The notes: generated from the sequence alone by a model not told the origin. A stretch of DNA of 15,501 nt from Burkholderiaceae bacterium (GCA_023260355.1 JALQVJ010000201.1:1-15501), one strand, 5' to 3'. Positions 7,388 through 15,143 are shown, numbered from the stretch's first letter. Numbers and translations are program-made.

Positions 7388-7945
7388 TCAATGCCCTTCG
7401 AACTCGAGCAATGTGAACAACTTGAGGCCATCGGCTTTCAGGCGCTCACTGCCCCCTAGCTCTGGCAGATCAACAATGACCGCGCCTTCGATGGCGACAC
7501 CGCCCAGGCGCTCGATCAACCGCTTGCCAGCCATCATGGTTCCTCCGGTGGCGATCAAATCATCCAACAGCGCCACGCGCATGCCAGGCTGAATGGCATC
7601 GGTGTGCAGCTCTACGGTTGCACTGCCGTACTCCAAAGCATAGGTCTCTTCAACGGTGTCAAAGGGCAACTTGCCCTTCTTCCTGATGGGTACAAATCCG
7701 ATACCCAGCGAATAGGCCAACACCGAACCAACGATGAAGCCGCGTGCGTCCAGCCCGGCGATGACATCGGGCTTGTTTTCCGCATCCATGAAGTGATGCA
7801 CGAACGCATCAATCAACACGCGGAACACCTTGGGGTCTTGAAGCAGCGGCGTGATATCTCGAAATTGCACGCCGGGTGCCGGCCAGTTCGGCACGGTTCG
7901 GATGTGGGATTTCAGGTATTCACTGAGTGAAGCATGCGCAGTCAT
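7388..7945 (-). CDS. apt: Adenine phosphoribosyltransferase
   Basis: Apt salvages adenine by joining it to PRPP to give AMP in the cytoplasm. The 185-residue protein shows the Apt-specific N-terminal block [15 protein letters not shown] (21-35), the [10 protein letters not shown] segment (64-73), the ALEYG motif (103-107) and the PRPP-binding loop [11 protein letters not shown] (126-136). Two starts are possible: ATG 7954, which overlaps the upstream antiporter stop by four bases, or ATG 7945. AAGGA is 8 bases before the second, abuts the first, and the second aligns with the usual Apt N-terminus, so I chose 7945. Either way apt appears translationally linked to the antiporter gene upstream. 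Its stop converges on mnmE with no obvious terminator, only a GGGC/GCCC repeat (7361-7374). Confidence 0.95.
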   Translation of the reverse strand: MTAHASLSEYLKSHIRTVPNWPAPGVQFRDITPLLQDPKVFRVLIDAFVHHFMDAENKPDVIAGLDARGFIVGSVLAYSLGIGFVPIRKKGKLPFDTVEETYALEYGSATVELHTDAIQPGMRVALLDDLIATGGTMMAGKRLIERLGGVAIEGAVIVDLPELGGSERLKADGLKLFTLLEFEGH

Positions 7946-7950
7946 TGGGT

Positions 7951-9936
7951 TCATCCTTTCAACAGCCGCTCTTCGGCCAGCGCCAACTCACGCGCGGTCC
8001 CACTGAGAACCAGCGCGTCTTGGTCTTGTAGCACCAAATCATCGCCAATCTGGGTGATTGGTTGACCCATGCGACGGGCGCCGAGCACACGCACACCGAA
8101 GCCATCCAAAGCGAGTGAGCCCAATGCGCGATCAATCGCATAAGCCCCGATAGGGAGCACGATGGTGCGCAATCGCTCTTGGTCAAGCTCGTCAACCGAG
8201 TCGTCATCTGCGCCGTGGTAGTAGTCGCGCAGCAGCTTGTAGCGCGCCTCACGTTGAGACTGCACCTGTCGCCACACTTTGCGAACGGGCACGCCAACCA
8301 ACGCCAGCGCGTGAGACGCCAACATCAAACTGCCCTCCACCATTTCAGGCACGACTTCCGTTGCGCCAGCGCGCGTGAGTTTTTCCAAATCCTTGTCGTC
8401 GACCGTGCGCACGACCACCGGCACGTGCGGCGCGTGGGCCTTGGTGTTTGCCAAAATCTTGAGGGCAGACGTGGTGTCAGGATAGGTCACCACCACAGCA
8501 CTCGCGCGCGCCAAACCGGCCGCCATCAGTGCTTGCAACCGGGTTGCATCGCCGTAAACCACGGAGTCACCCCCAGCGGCCGCTTGCTTGACACGATCGG
8601 GGTCTAGGTCAAGTGCCATGTAGGGGATGCCTTCGTTTGACAGCATCCGTGCCAAGTTTTGACCGCTGCGCCCAAACCCGCAAATCACCACGTGGTGATC
8701 AGCAGACATCGCTTTTTTCGCGATGGTGGTCATTTGCAAGGACTGCAGCAACCAGTCGCTGCCCGCCAATCGCGTCACGACGCCGTTGCTGTACTGAATG
8801 ATAAAAGGCGTCGCGATCATTGAAATCACCATGGACGCCAAGATCGGGTTCAACAGCGCAGGGGGGACCAGCGACTGCTCGCTTGCGAGCGTCAGGAGCA
8901 CAAAGCCAAATTCGCCGCCCTGTGCCAAGTACAAGCCCACGCGCATGGACGTGCCCAGAGGCGCCCCAAACAGGCGAGTGAGTCCGGTGATCAGTCCAAG
9001 TTTGAATGAGACTGAGAAGGCCAGCAGCAGCAGAACGAGCGGCCATCGATCCCAGACGATGCGCCAGTCCAGCAGCATGCCAATGGTGATGAAGAACAAC
9101 CCCAGCAAAACATCGTGAAACGGCTTGATGTCCGTTTCCACCTGATGCTTGAACTCCGTCTCTGAGATCAACATGCCGGCAACGAATGCGCCCAGCGCCA
9201 GAGACAGGCCCGCATGCTCCGTCAGCCAAGCCAGCCCCAGCGTGATCAACAGCAAGTTGAGCATAAACAACTCTTCACTCTTGCGCCTCACAACCATGCG
9301 CAGCCACCAACGCAGCAGACGCTGGCCGCCAGTGAGCAGCAGCAACAACAGGGCGGCTGCCTTCAACACGGCGAGACCGATTTCCCAAACCAGCGTATCG
9401 GGCTCAGAGCCCAGTGCGGGGATCAAGATCAACAAGGGCACGACGGCCAAATCTTGGAAGAGCAAAATACCCACCACGCGTTTGCCGTGCTCTGTTTCCA
9501 ACTCTGAGCGCTCTGCCGTGACCTTGATCACGATCGCGGTTGAGCTCATGGCCATGACGCCGCCAAGCGCAAGCGCGGTTTGCCACTCAAGCTCCCACCA
9601 GCTCGGGATCAGCAGTGCCAAGGCCATTGAGCCAGCTGCGGTCAGCATCATGGTGAGCATGACTTGCGCCGTGCCAAGCCCAAAGACAAACCGGCCCATC
9701 GTTTTGAGTTTGGGTAGGCTGAACTCCAGCCCGATCACAAACATGAGGAAGACAACGCCAAACTCGGCCAAATACCGAATGCCAGGGTTGTCTTGCGCCA
9801 AGCCAAGGGTGTTCGGCCCAATGATCACGCCGACCAACAGGTAGCCCAAAATGGGGGGCAGTTTCGCCAATCGGCAAGCGACCACACCCAGTACCGCGGT
9901 GAGCAAGTAGAGCAAGGTCAGATCGAAGGCGTTCAT
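7951..9936 (-). CDS. Kef-type monovalent cation:proton antiporter with TrkA domains (CPA2 family)
   Basis: This is an inner-membrane antiporter or channel of the KefB/KefC type, expected to move K+ (or Na+) against protons. The 661-residue protein has an N-terminal membrane domain of about 12 segments (about 5-385), including the conserved [10 protein letters not shown] helix (160-169) with its key Asp, and [14 protein letters not shown] (335-348). It then has a cytoplasmic TrkA-N/RCK nucleotide-binding domain starting [12 protein letters not shown] (416-427), and a C-terminal TrkA-C-like domain (about 575-660). In E. coli, Kef proteins are gated by glutathione adducts and aided by KefF/KefG; no such partner gene is adjacent here. 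The start ATG at 9936 lacks a clear ribosome-binding site. The gene is divergent from kdsD and overlaps apt. The subfamily and ion are uncertain. Confidence 0.93.
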   Translation of the reverse strand: MNAFDLTLLYLLTAVLGVVACRLAKLPPILGYLLVGVIIGPNTLGLAQDNPGIRYLAEFGVVFLMFVIGLEFSLPKLKTMGRFVFGLGTAQVMLTMMLTAAGSMALALLIPSWWELEWQTALALGGVMAMSSTAIVIKVTAERSELETEHGKRVVGILLFQDLAVVPLLILIPALGSEPDTLVWEIGLAVLKAAALLLLLLTGGQRLLRWWLRMVVRRKSEELFMLNLLLITLGLAWLTEHAGLSLALGAFVAGMLISETEFKHQVETDIKPFHDVLLGLFFITIGMLLDWRIVWDRWPLVLLLLAFSVSFKLGLITGLTRLFGAPLGTSMRVGLYLAQGGEFGFVLLTLASEQSLVPPALLNPILASMVISMIATPFIIQYSNGVVTRLAGSDWLLQSLQMTTIAKKAMSADHHVVICGFGRSGQNLARMLSNEGIPYMALDLDPDRVKQAAAGGDSVVYGDATRLQALMAAGLARASAVVVTYPDTTSALKILANTKAHAPHVPVVVRTVDDKDLEKLTRAGATEVVPEMVEGSLMLASHALALVGVPVRKVWRQVQSQREARYKLLRDYYHGADDDSVDELDQERLRTIVLPIGAYAIDRALGSLALDGFGVRVLGARRMGQPITQIGDDLVLQDQDALVLSGTARELALAEERLLKG

Positions 9937-9987
9937 GCGCTGATGTTAACGCTGACCCGAGGCACTTGAGCTGTGAGCGGAGCGATA

Positions 9988-10986
9988 ATGCCCTTCATGA
10001 GCAAGACGATGCCCCAAAACTCTTCGCAAATTTTGGCTGTGGCCAAGTCCACTTTGGATATCGAGGCCCAAGCCGTGGCAGGCTTGTACGCGCAGTTGGA
10101 CGGCGCGTTTGTGCAAGCGGTACAAGCCATCCTCGACGCGACTGGGCGCGTGATCGTGATGGGCATGGGCAAGAGTGGCCATGTGGGCACCAAGATTGCG
10201 GCCACATTGGCCTCTACAGGCACCCCTGCGTTTTTTGTGCATCCTGGCGAAGCCAGTCATGGCGACTTGGGCATGATCACGCCTCAAGATGTGGTGCTGG
10301 CGATCAGCAACAGTGGTGAGAGCGAGGAGCTGAACGCGGTTCTGCCCTTTATCAAGCGGCTGGGTGCAGTCCTGGTGGGCATGACAGGTCGTCCAGAGTC
10401 GAGCCTGGCCCGACACGCGGAGTTCGTGCTGAACAGCGGAGTCGAAAAAGAGGCCTGCCCGCACAACCTCGCGCCAACCGCCAGCACGACAGCCCAAATG
10501 GCATTGGGTGATGCACTGGCGATGGCGTTGTTGGATGCCCGTGGCTTCAGACCCGAAGACTTTGCGCGCAGCCACCCGGGCGGTGCATTGGGTCGCCGTT
10601 TGTTGACGCACGTCGCAGACTTGATGCGCACCGGCGCCGCCTTGCCCGTGGTCAGCCCCGATGACGATTTTGGTCGTCTGATGCAAGAAATGAGTGCCAA
10701 GGGGCTTGGCGCTGCAGCCATCGTTGATGCGTCCAACCAGGTGTTGGGCATCTTCACCGACGGGGACTTGCGCCGGGCTATCGAGCGTGGTGTCGATCTG
10801 CGCCAAGTGCGCGCCCGCGACGTGATGCATGCCAACCCACGCACGATCAGCGCGCATGCGCTGGCTGCGCAAGCGGCTGAACTGATGGAAACCTGTGCGA
10901 TCACCAGCGTCTTGGTGGTGGATGACCAGGGCCGTTTGGTGGGTGCGCTGAACACCAATGATCTGATGAGAGCGAAGGTGATTTGA
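9988..10986 (+). CDS. kdsD: D-arabinose 5-phosphate isomerase (KpsF/GutQ family)
   Basis: KdsD converts D-ribulose 5-phosphate to D-arabinose 5-phosphate, the first step of Kdo synthesis for LPS. The 332-residue protein has a SIS domain with GMGKSGH (59-65), HPGEASHGDLGMI (85-97), SNSGES (107-112) and the SHPGGALGRRLL segment (195-206), then two CBS domains (about 210-332), including VLGIFTDGDLRRAIE. The length is standard. The start is ambiguous: ATGs occur at 9988, 9997 and 10009, and a GTG at 9973. GGAG (9979-9982) is 5 bases before 9988, so I prefer that one, but 9997 and 10009 are realistic. It overlaps kdsC by one base (TGATG), and KdsC acts two steps later, which supports the KdsD role over GutQ. 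Confidence 0.95.
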   Translation: MPFMSKTMPQNSSQILAVAKSTLDIEAQAVAGLYAQLDGAFVQAVQAILDATGRVIVMGMGKSGHVGTKIAATLASTGTPAFFVHPGEASHGDLGMITPQDVVLAISNSGESEELNAVLPFIKRLGAVLVGMTGRPESSLARHAEFVLNSGVEKEACPHNLAPTASTTAQMALGDALAMALLDARGFRPEDFARSHPGGALGRRLLTHVADLMRTGAALPVVSPDDDFGRLMQEMSAKGLGAAAIVDASNQVLGIFTDGDLRRAIERGVDLRQVRARDVMHANPRTISAHALAAQAAELMETCAITSVLVVDDQGRLVGALNTNDLMRAKVI

Positions 10987-11543
10987 TGCCGGGCGAGCTG
11001 CAACCCCAATTGAAATTTCCCCCCGAGCTATTGCTCCTCGCGCAGCCCATCAAGGTCGTGTTTTTCGATGTTGATGGCGTCTTGACCGATGGTGGGCTGT
11101 TGTTTGGCGAACAGGGTGAAACACTGAAACGATTCAATACGCTGGATGGGCATGGCATCAAATTGCTGCAAGCCGCGGGCATCACACCCGCAGTCGTGAC
11201 CGGACGAGACAGCGCCGCCTTGCGCGCGAGACTCAAAGGTTTGGGGGTGACCCACGCCGTCTTTGGGACGGAGGACAAGTTGCCCGCCGCTGAACACATC
11301 TTGAAGACACTCGGGCTTGATTGGAGCGCTGCGGCAGCCATGGGTGATGACTGGCCAGACTTGCCTATGCTGACGCGAGCCGCATTGGCGTGTGTGCCCA
11401 AAACGGGGCACGCAGAATGTTTGGCGGTGTCCGATTGGACGCCTGAGGCCTTGCCGGGACATGGCGCGGTGAGAGCCTTGTGTGATGTGTTGGTGATGGC
11501 CAGCGGCCATTACAGGCGCCTGTTGCAAGAGGCCGCTCGCTGA
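10986..11543 (+). CDS. kdsC: 3-deoxy-D-manno-octulosonate 8-phosphate phosphatase
   Basis: KdsC removes phosphate from Kdo 8-phosphate to release Kdo. It is a cap-less HAD-superfamily enzyme active as a tetramer in most species. The 185-residue protein has HAD motif I DVDGVLTDG (28-36; Asp28 nucleophile, Asp30 acid/base), motif II as TGR (72-74), the motif III lysine (about Lys98, in TEDKLPAAE) and motif IV GDDWPDLPM (120-128). Family members usually read GDD/GND-x-x-DL, so the Trp-Pro is within normal variation. The start ATG 10986 shares a base with the kdsD stop; AAGGTG (10975-10980) is 5 bases upstream. The stop overlaps the lptC start in the same TGATG manner. A short N-terminal extension of about 20 residues precedes the HAD core. 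Confidence 0.96.
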   Translation: MPGELQPQLKFPPELLLLAQPIKVVFFDVDGVLTDGGLLFGEQGETLKRFNTLDGHGIKLLQAAGITPAVVTGRDSAALRARLKGLGVTHAVFGTEDKLPAAEHILKTLGLDWSAAAAMGDDWPDLPMLTRAALACVPKTGHAECLAVSDWTPEALPGHGAVRALCDVLVMASGHYRRLLQEAAR

Positions 11544-12175
11544 TGTCCTCTCGCTCAGCCAAGCTATTGCGCACGGAGTGGCTCTGGACCTCATTGCCCA
11601 TTGCGATCATGGTCGTGTTGGCGGCTTGGTCGTTTTGGTTGGTGAGGACTTCAGAGGTGAATCAACCCAAAAACGCCCCTGTCGCCTTGTCCGCCGAGCC
11701 CGACATGGTGATCGAGCGCTTTGTGGCGCGCACCTATGACGCGGCAGGTGAGTTGAGCTCATGGATCAAAGGGGCGCAAGCATGGCACCATCCATTGGAC
11801 GATTCCTTGGTTGTGGCTCAAGCTGATATGACCTCGTTTCGTGGCGACGAGGCGCGACCGGTCACTGTGACAGCACAGTCCAAAGAAATGCGGGTCAACG
11901 GTGCTCAAACGGTATTCAAGTTGATCGGCAACGCGCGTGTGCAAAAGGTTGTGAGCCCGCGGGGTGGGCCTGTGTCGACCATGACATTTTTGGGCGAGGA
12001 GCTGTTGGTCGATGAAGACCGCTCCGTGGTTATCGCAGACCAACCGGTGACCTTGCTGAAAGGCAATCAGCGCCTTGAGGGGAATCGCATGCGTTACGAC
12101 GAGGACAAAGGCGTTTTGCAACTCAACGGACGGGTGCGTTGGCAACAAGCGGGCCGCTCCGCCAAGGCATCATGA
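11543..12175 (+). CDS. lptC: LPS export ABC transporter periplasmic protein LptC
   Basis: LptC is the bitopic inner-membrane component of the Lpt bridge, receiving LPS from LptB2FG and passing it to LptA. The 210-residue protein has a short cytoplasmic N-terminus, one membrane segment (about 14-34, LWTSLPIAIMVVLAAWSFWL), then a periplasmic beta-jellyroll domain with the family pattern DMVIERFVARTYDAAGELSSWIKG and later RLEGNRMRYDEDKGVLQLNG. The sequence is divergent, as usual for LptC, but topology, length and position after kdsC agree. The start ATG 11543 overlaps the kdsC stop by one base and the stop overlaps the next gene by four. lptA and lptB, often next in line, are not in the window. 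Confidence 0.93.
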   Translation: MSSRSAKLLRTEWLWTSLPIAIMVVLAAWSFWLVRTSEVNQPKNAPVALSAEPDMVIERFVARTYDAAGELSSWIKGAQAWHHPLDDSLVVAQADMTSFRGDEARPVTVTAQSKEMRVNGAQTVFKLIGNARVQKVVSPRGGPVSTMTFLGEELLVDEDRSVVIADQPVTLLKGNQRLEGNRMRYDEDKGVLQLNGRVRWQQAGRSAKAS

Positions 12176-12942
12176 GTCCTTTGGTGCTGATCACGGGGGC
12201 CGCTAGCGGCATCGGTTGGGCGTTGGCAGAGGCCTATGCGGCACGGGGTTACCGGCTCGCCCTGGTGGTTCGAGACCGAGCCAAGCTCCTGCAGGTTCTT
12301 GCTCATGCCCGCTTGCCCGAGGATCAGTTCCATATCTATGAAGCCGATGTGGCCGACGGCGAGGCCATGCAACGCGTTGCAGATGCATGTGTGAGCCAGC
12401 AGGGTTTGCCAGACGTGGTGATCGCCAATGCGGGCATCAGTCGTGGCGTCATGATCGAGCGCCCGGAAGACTGGCGCGTGATCGAGCAGACTTGGCGCAC
12501 CAACGTTCTGGGTGTCGCGCATACGCTAGGCCCCTTTGTGGCTGAGATGCGCAAGCGTGGCACAGGGCGACTGGTCGGCATGTCCAGTGTGGCCGGCGTG
12601 CGGGGTTTGCCGGGCCATGCTGCCTACAGTTCGAGCAAGGCCGCTTGCACGGCATTGTGTGAAAGTTTGCGCGCAGACTTGCGTGGCAGTGATGTGCGCG
12701 TGACCGTGATCATGCCCGGCTATATCGACACGCCGCTCACGCGAGGCAATCCGTTTCCGATGCCCTTTTTGATGCAGGCCGACGACTTCGCGCGGCGGGC
12801 CATTCGGGCCATCGATCGGGGTCAAGCATTTGCAGTGATCCCCTGGCAGATGGCAATAGCGGCTTGGTTATTGAAATGGATCCCCGCCGCTTGGTTGGAT
12901 CGCGCTTTGGCGACGCAACCCCGCAAGCCCCGTGGCGATTGA
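12172..12942 (+). CDS. Short-chain dehydrogenase/reductase (SDR), classical type
   Basis: This is a 256-residue NAD(P)-dependent oxidoreductase of unknown substrate. The classical SDR elements are present: cofactor-binding TGAASGIG (8-15), NAG (86-88), Asn111, catalytic Ser139 in MSSVAG, and YSSSK (Tyr152, Lys156), followed by PGYIDTPLT. The Arg at 34 in VVRDR hints at NADPH preference (inference). A C-terminal hydrophobic stretch (about 229-247, AVIPWQMAIAAWLLKWIPAAW) suggests membrane association. The start ATG 12172 overlaps the lptC stop (ATGA), so it is cotranscribed with the LPS genes; a role in envelope or lipid metabolism is possible but not shown. A bidirectional terminator follows the stop. 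Confidence 0.92.
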   Translation: MSPLVLITGAASGIGWALAEAYAARGYRLALVVRDRAKLLQVLAHARLPEDQFHIYEADVADGEAMQRVADACVSQQGLPDVVIANAGISRGVMIERPEDWRVIEQTWRTNVLGVAHTLGPFVAEMRKRGTGRLVGMSSVAGVRGLPGHAAYSSSKAACTALCESLRADLRGSDVRVTVIMPGYIDTPLTRGNPFPMPFLMQADDFARRAIRAIDRGQAFAVIPWQMAIAAWLLKWIPAAWLDRALATQPRKPRGD

Positions 12943-12958
12943 GTTGTTGCCACAAAAA

Positions 12959-12981
12959 AACCCGGCAGATGCTGCCGGGTT
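12959..12981. terminator. Bidirectional intrinsic terminator between SDR gene and RRM gene
   Basis: A 10-bp GC-rich stem (AACCCGGCAG 12959-12968 with CTGCCGGGTT 12972-12981, 3-base loop) is preceded on the plus strand by seven or more A, which reads as a T-run on the minus strand. It should end minus-strand RRM transcripts efficiently, and plus-strand operon transcripts less efficiently because only TTCTTG follows. Confidence 0.88.
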
Positions 12982-13006
12982 CTTGTGCAGGGTGGGCTGC
13001 AATCGA

Positions 13007-13429
13007 TCAGTAGCCGTTGCCACCGCCGCGGCGATTGCCACCACCGCCGTAGGGACTGCGGAAACCACCGTCGCCACGATCACCGCCGCCGAAGCCGCCA
13101 CGGTCACCGCGATCGCCACCAAAACCGCCGCGGTCACCACCACGGGGGCCGCCGAAGCCGCCTGTGCGGGGAGGACGGGGGGTCATGGGACGGGCTTCGT
13201 TCACAACGAGAGCGCGACCGCCCATGTCGTGGCCGTTCATGCCTTCGATGGCGGATTGGGCTTCAGCGTCGCTGCCCATCTCCACAAAGCCGAAGCCTTT
13301 GGAGCGGCCAGTGTCACGTTCCATCATGACTTTGGCGCTGGTCACTTGACCGAATTCAGAAAAAGCTTGGTTCAGATCGTCGTCGCGCACTGAGTAAGGC
13401 AGGTTGCCGACATACAGTTTGTTGCCCAT
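13007..13429 (-). CDS. Glycine-rich RNA-binding protein with one RRM domain
   Basis: This small cytoplasmic protein is expected to bind single-stranded RNA; bacterial relatives are often cold-induced and may act as RNA chaperones. The 140-residue product has one RRM (about 3-80) with RNP2 LYVGNL (5-10) and RNP1 KGFGFVEM (44-51), then a Gly/Arg/Asp-rich tail (about 89-140) with repeated GGFGG and DRGG units, ending GGGNRRGGGNGY. The repetitive tail makes the DNA at 13013-13150 low in complexity. The start ATG 13429 has AGGAG (13441-13437) 7 bases upstream, and that site lies in a predicted stem. It is monocistronic: a terminator on each side, convergent with the SDR gene. A large antisense frame over the tail is a shadow. 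Confidence 0.94.
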   Translation of the reverse strand: MGNKLYVGNLPYSVRDDDLNQAFSEFGQVTSAKVMMERDTGRSKGFGFVEMGSDAEAQSAIEGMNGHDMGGRALVVNEARPMTPRPPRTGGFGGPRGGDRGGFGGDRGDRGGFGGGDRGDGGFRSPYGGGGNRRGGGNGY

Positions 13430-13433
13430 GAAG

Positions 13434-13475
13434 GGACTCCTCGAAAAAAATACATCACTTCAGCGAAGGGAGTCC
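13434..13475 (-). promoter_or_regulatory. Leader hairpin that would hide the RRM gene's ribosome-binding site
   Basis: On the minus-strand RNA, GGACUCC (13475-13469) is perfectly complementary to GGAGUCC (13440-13434), and the latter contains the GGAG of the Shine-Dalgarno. The loop of 28 bases contains a small CUUC/GAAG hairpin and a seven-U run. The stem is 7 bp with five G-C pairs. Translation would depend on opening this structure. Confidence 0.55.
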
Positions 13476-13611
13476 AGCCTCGAAATCCATTGGGCCCGCG
13501 CAAAAATCCAATCACCGCCCGTGCAAGCATGGCGTGCCATACGTCACACGTTTTCGGATTATGGAGGATTGGGTGAAAAAAGGGGTGGTGCGCCCATTTC
13601 GGCGGTAAAAA

Positions 13612-13638
13612 AAGCCTGCCACCGAAGCGAACAGGCTT
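13612..13638. terminator. Bidirectional terminator downstream of the ammonium transporter gene
   Basis: AAGCCTG (13612-13618) pairs with CAGGCTT (13632-13638) across a 13-base loop. On the minus strand the stem runs into a seven-T tract, ending transporter transcription; the plus strand has a T-rich stretch after it as well. Confidence 0.7.
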
Positions 13639-13652
13639 GTTTTGTTGTGTTT

Positions 13653-13690
13653 TGCAGACGCAGGCTGGATGTTAAGCCCTTTTGTCTGCA
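13653..13690. repeat. Inverted repeat just after the transporter gene stop
   Basis: TGCAGAC (13653-13659) and GTCTGCA (13684-13690) form a perfect 7-bp stem, with an inner GGCT/AGCC pair (13663-13666, 13675-13678). It lies between the transporter stop and the terminator and may protect the mRNA 3' end or assist termination. Confidence 0.45.
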
Positions 13691-13705
13691 TTCACGCGCG
13701 CCACG

Positions 13706-14908
13706 TCACCAGCTGGTTTCGTTCTCAGGTGACGCTGAGATTTGGTGAATGGTCAGGTCTGCGCCCCGGAATTCCTCTTCTGGGTCGAGACGCAGGCCAA
13801 TTGATTTCTTGATCAACCCGTAGACCACCCAGCCGCCCAGCAAGGCCCAGCCCACGCCCATCAGCGTCCCGACGACTTGGGCGCCGAAGGACACCCCGCC
13901 AAGACCACCCAAGGCTTGCTGGCCAAAGATGCCCGCTGCGATACCGCCCCAAGTGCCGCACAAACCGTGCAGAGGCCACACACCCAAAACATCGTCGATG
14001 CGCCAGCGGTTTTGCACCAATGTGAACAGCCAGACGAACAAGAGCCCGGCGATGGCGCCGGTGACCAAGGCGCCGAAGGGGTGCATGATGTCCGAGCCCG
14101 CACACACGGCCACCAAGCCTGCCAATGGGCCGTTGTGCACGAAGCCAGGGTCATTGCGCCCAGCGACCAGCGCTGCAATCGTGCCACCGACCATCGCCAA
14201 CAGGGAGTTGACCGCGACCAGGCCAGAAATCTTGTCGACTGTTTGCGCACTCATCACGTTGAAGCCGAACCAACCCACGCACAAGACCCACGCGCCAAGC
14301 GCCAGGAATGGGATGCTTGAGGGAGGGTGCGCAGACAACGAGCCGTCTTTGCGATAGCGGTTGTAACGCGCGCCCAAGAGAACCACGGCTGGCAGCGCGA
14401 TCCACCCACCCACTGCGTGGACGACGACTGAGCCCGCGAAGTCATGGAAGGCGGCCCCAAATGCCTGCTCGATCCAGCCCTGGATACCCAAGTTGCCGTT
14501 CCAGATCACGCCTTCGAAAAATGGATAAATGAAGCCAACGATCACGGCCGTTGCAATGAGCTGGGGCCAAAAACGGGCCCGTTCAGCAATACCGCCAGAG
14601 ATGATGGCGGGGATGGCTGCAGCGAACGTCAGCAAAAAGAAGAACTTCACCAAATCGTAGCCGTTGGACTGAGCCAACACCTCGGCATTCACGAAAAAGT
14701 GGGTGCCGTAGGCCACGGCATAGCCGATGGAGAAGTACACCAGTGTGGAAACCGAGAAATCAACCAGAATTTTGACCAAGGCGTTGACTTGGTTTTTGCG
14801 CCTCACGGTGCCCAGCTCGAGGAACGCAAATCCGGCGTGCATGGCCAAGACCATGATGCCGCCCATCAAAATAAAAAAGGCGTCTACGCCCTGTTTTAGT
14901 GCATCCAT
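13706..14908 (-). CDS. Ammonium transporter, Amt/Mep/Rh family
   Basis: This inner-membrane protein conducts ammonium into the cell and normally works as a trimer. The 400-residue protein has about 11 membrane segments. Pore residues known from E. coli AmtB are conserved: Asp156 in FHDFAGSVVVH, the twin histidines His164 (VVVHAVGGW) and His314 (WPLHGLCGTWGG), and Trp213 in CVGWFGFN. The cytoplasmic tail EEEFRGADLTIH resembles the GlnK-contact region. The N-terminus lacks the long signal-peptide extension common in proteobacterial AmtB, and reads AGFAFLELGTVRRKNQ where classic AmtB has a GLALFYGGLVRxKN-like motif, so it belongs to a divergent Amt subgroup. No glnK lies next to it. The start ATG 14908 has no strong ribosome-binding site. 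amtB would be the generic symbol, but I leave it blank because of the divergence. Confidence 0.95.
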   Translation of the reverse strand: MDALKQGVDAFFILMGGIMVLAMHAGFAFLELGTVRRKNQVNALVKILVDFSVSTLVYFSIGYAVAYGTHFFVNAEVLAQSNGYDLVKFFFLLTFAAAIPAIISGGIAERARFWPQLIATAVIVGFIYPFFEGVIWNGNLGIQGWIEQAFGAAFHDFAGSVVVHAVGGWIALPAVVLLGARYNRYRKDGSLSAHPPSSIPFLALGAWVLCVGWFGFNVMSAQTVDKISGLVAVNSLLAMVGGTIAALVAGRNDPGFVHNGPLAGLVAVCAGSDIMHPFGALVTGAIAGLLFVWLFTLVQNRWRIDDVLGVWPLHGLCGTWGGIAAGIFGQQALGGLGGVSFGAQVVGTLMGVGWALLGGWVVYGLIKKSIGLRLDPEEEFRGADLTIHQISASPENETSW

Positions 14909-15139
14909 TGAATTTATGCCGTCAAATGTTCAAAAATGGTGCAAACAAGACCGTGCATTCACTTTCGCGGTGCTTGCTTGCGGGGAGTGCACCGATACAA
15001 GCAAACATCGCGCCCAATTGGTGCTCAAGGGACTGAATACCTCGCTTGATATACTGGCTCGCCCCGTGAACGGTGGGAAGGCTGGCGGCCAGCAGCTGCC
15101 CAATCTCGCCGACTTGATCCGACCACTGAACCCAAGCCC
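14909..15139. promoter_or_regulatory. Divergent promoter region between the ammonium transporter gene and metX
   Basis: This 231-base region must contain both promoters. It carries a perfect 6-bp inverted repeat CGGTGC (14968-14973) / GCACCG (14989-14994) with a 15-base loop, and the 7-mer GCAAACA twice, exactly 60 bases apart (14941 and 15001). I found no sigma-54 promoter with correct spacing for the transporter gene. The extended -10 at 15047-15055 is the best metX promoter. Confidence 0.45.
15047..15055 (+). promoter_or_regulatory. Probable metX extended -10 promoter element
   Basis: TGATATACT has TG one base before TATACT, the extended -10 form. No good -35 is present 16-18 bases upstream, which such promoters can tolerate. 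Transcription would start near 15062, leaving a leader of about 78 bases. Confidence 0.5.
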
Positions 15140-15143
15140 ATGA
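15066..15143 (+). other. Possible 25-codon leader ORF overlapping the metX start
   Basis: From GTG 15066 an open frame runs 25 codons ([20 protein letters not shown] then LNPSP) and stops at TGA 15141-15143, overlapping the metX ATG as ATGA. It is also open further upstream, to an ATG at 14916, but codon use there looks less gene-like. It contains a GCTGG/CCAGC hairpin (15081-15093). It could be coupled to metX translation or be chance. Confidence 0.25.

Noticed and set aside
9149..9844. A 231-codon plus-strand frame inside the antiporter gene
   Set aside because: It is very Ser/Thr/Asn-rich with no recognisable motif, and lies antisense to a clear membrane protein gene.
9966..9989. GATAAT at 9984-9989 as the kdsD -10
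   Set aside because: The only -35-like element (TTGAGC) is 12 bases away and no TG precedes it; it also overlaps the likely ATG start.
13013..13150. CCACCGCCG-like repetitive DNA as a repeat array
   Set aside because: The repeats follow the Gly/Arg-rich protein tail codon by codon, with irregular units and no spacers; this is neither CRISPR nor a mobile repeat.
12932..13393. A 153-codon Ala/Thr-rich frame opposite the RRM gene
   Set aside because: It results from the repetitive glycine codons of the RRM gene read on the other strand, and it runs through the terminator hairpin.
14930..14965. Sigma-54 promoter for the ammonium transporter gene (minus strand TGCACGG...TTTGCA)
   Set aside because: The spacing between GG and GC is 8 rather than 10 bases, and the upstream element lacks the TGG core.
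15062..15139. Known SAM, SAH or cobalamin riboswitch upstream of metX
   Set aside because: No conserved core sequence that I know for these classes is present; only a short hairpin is visible.
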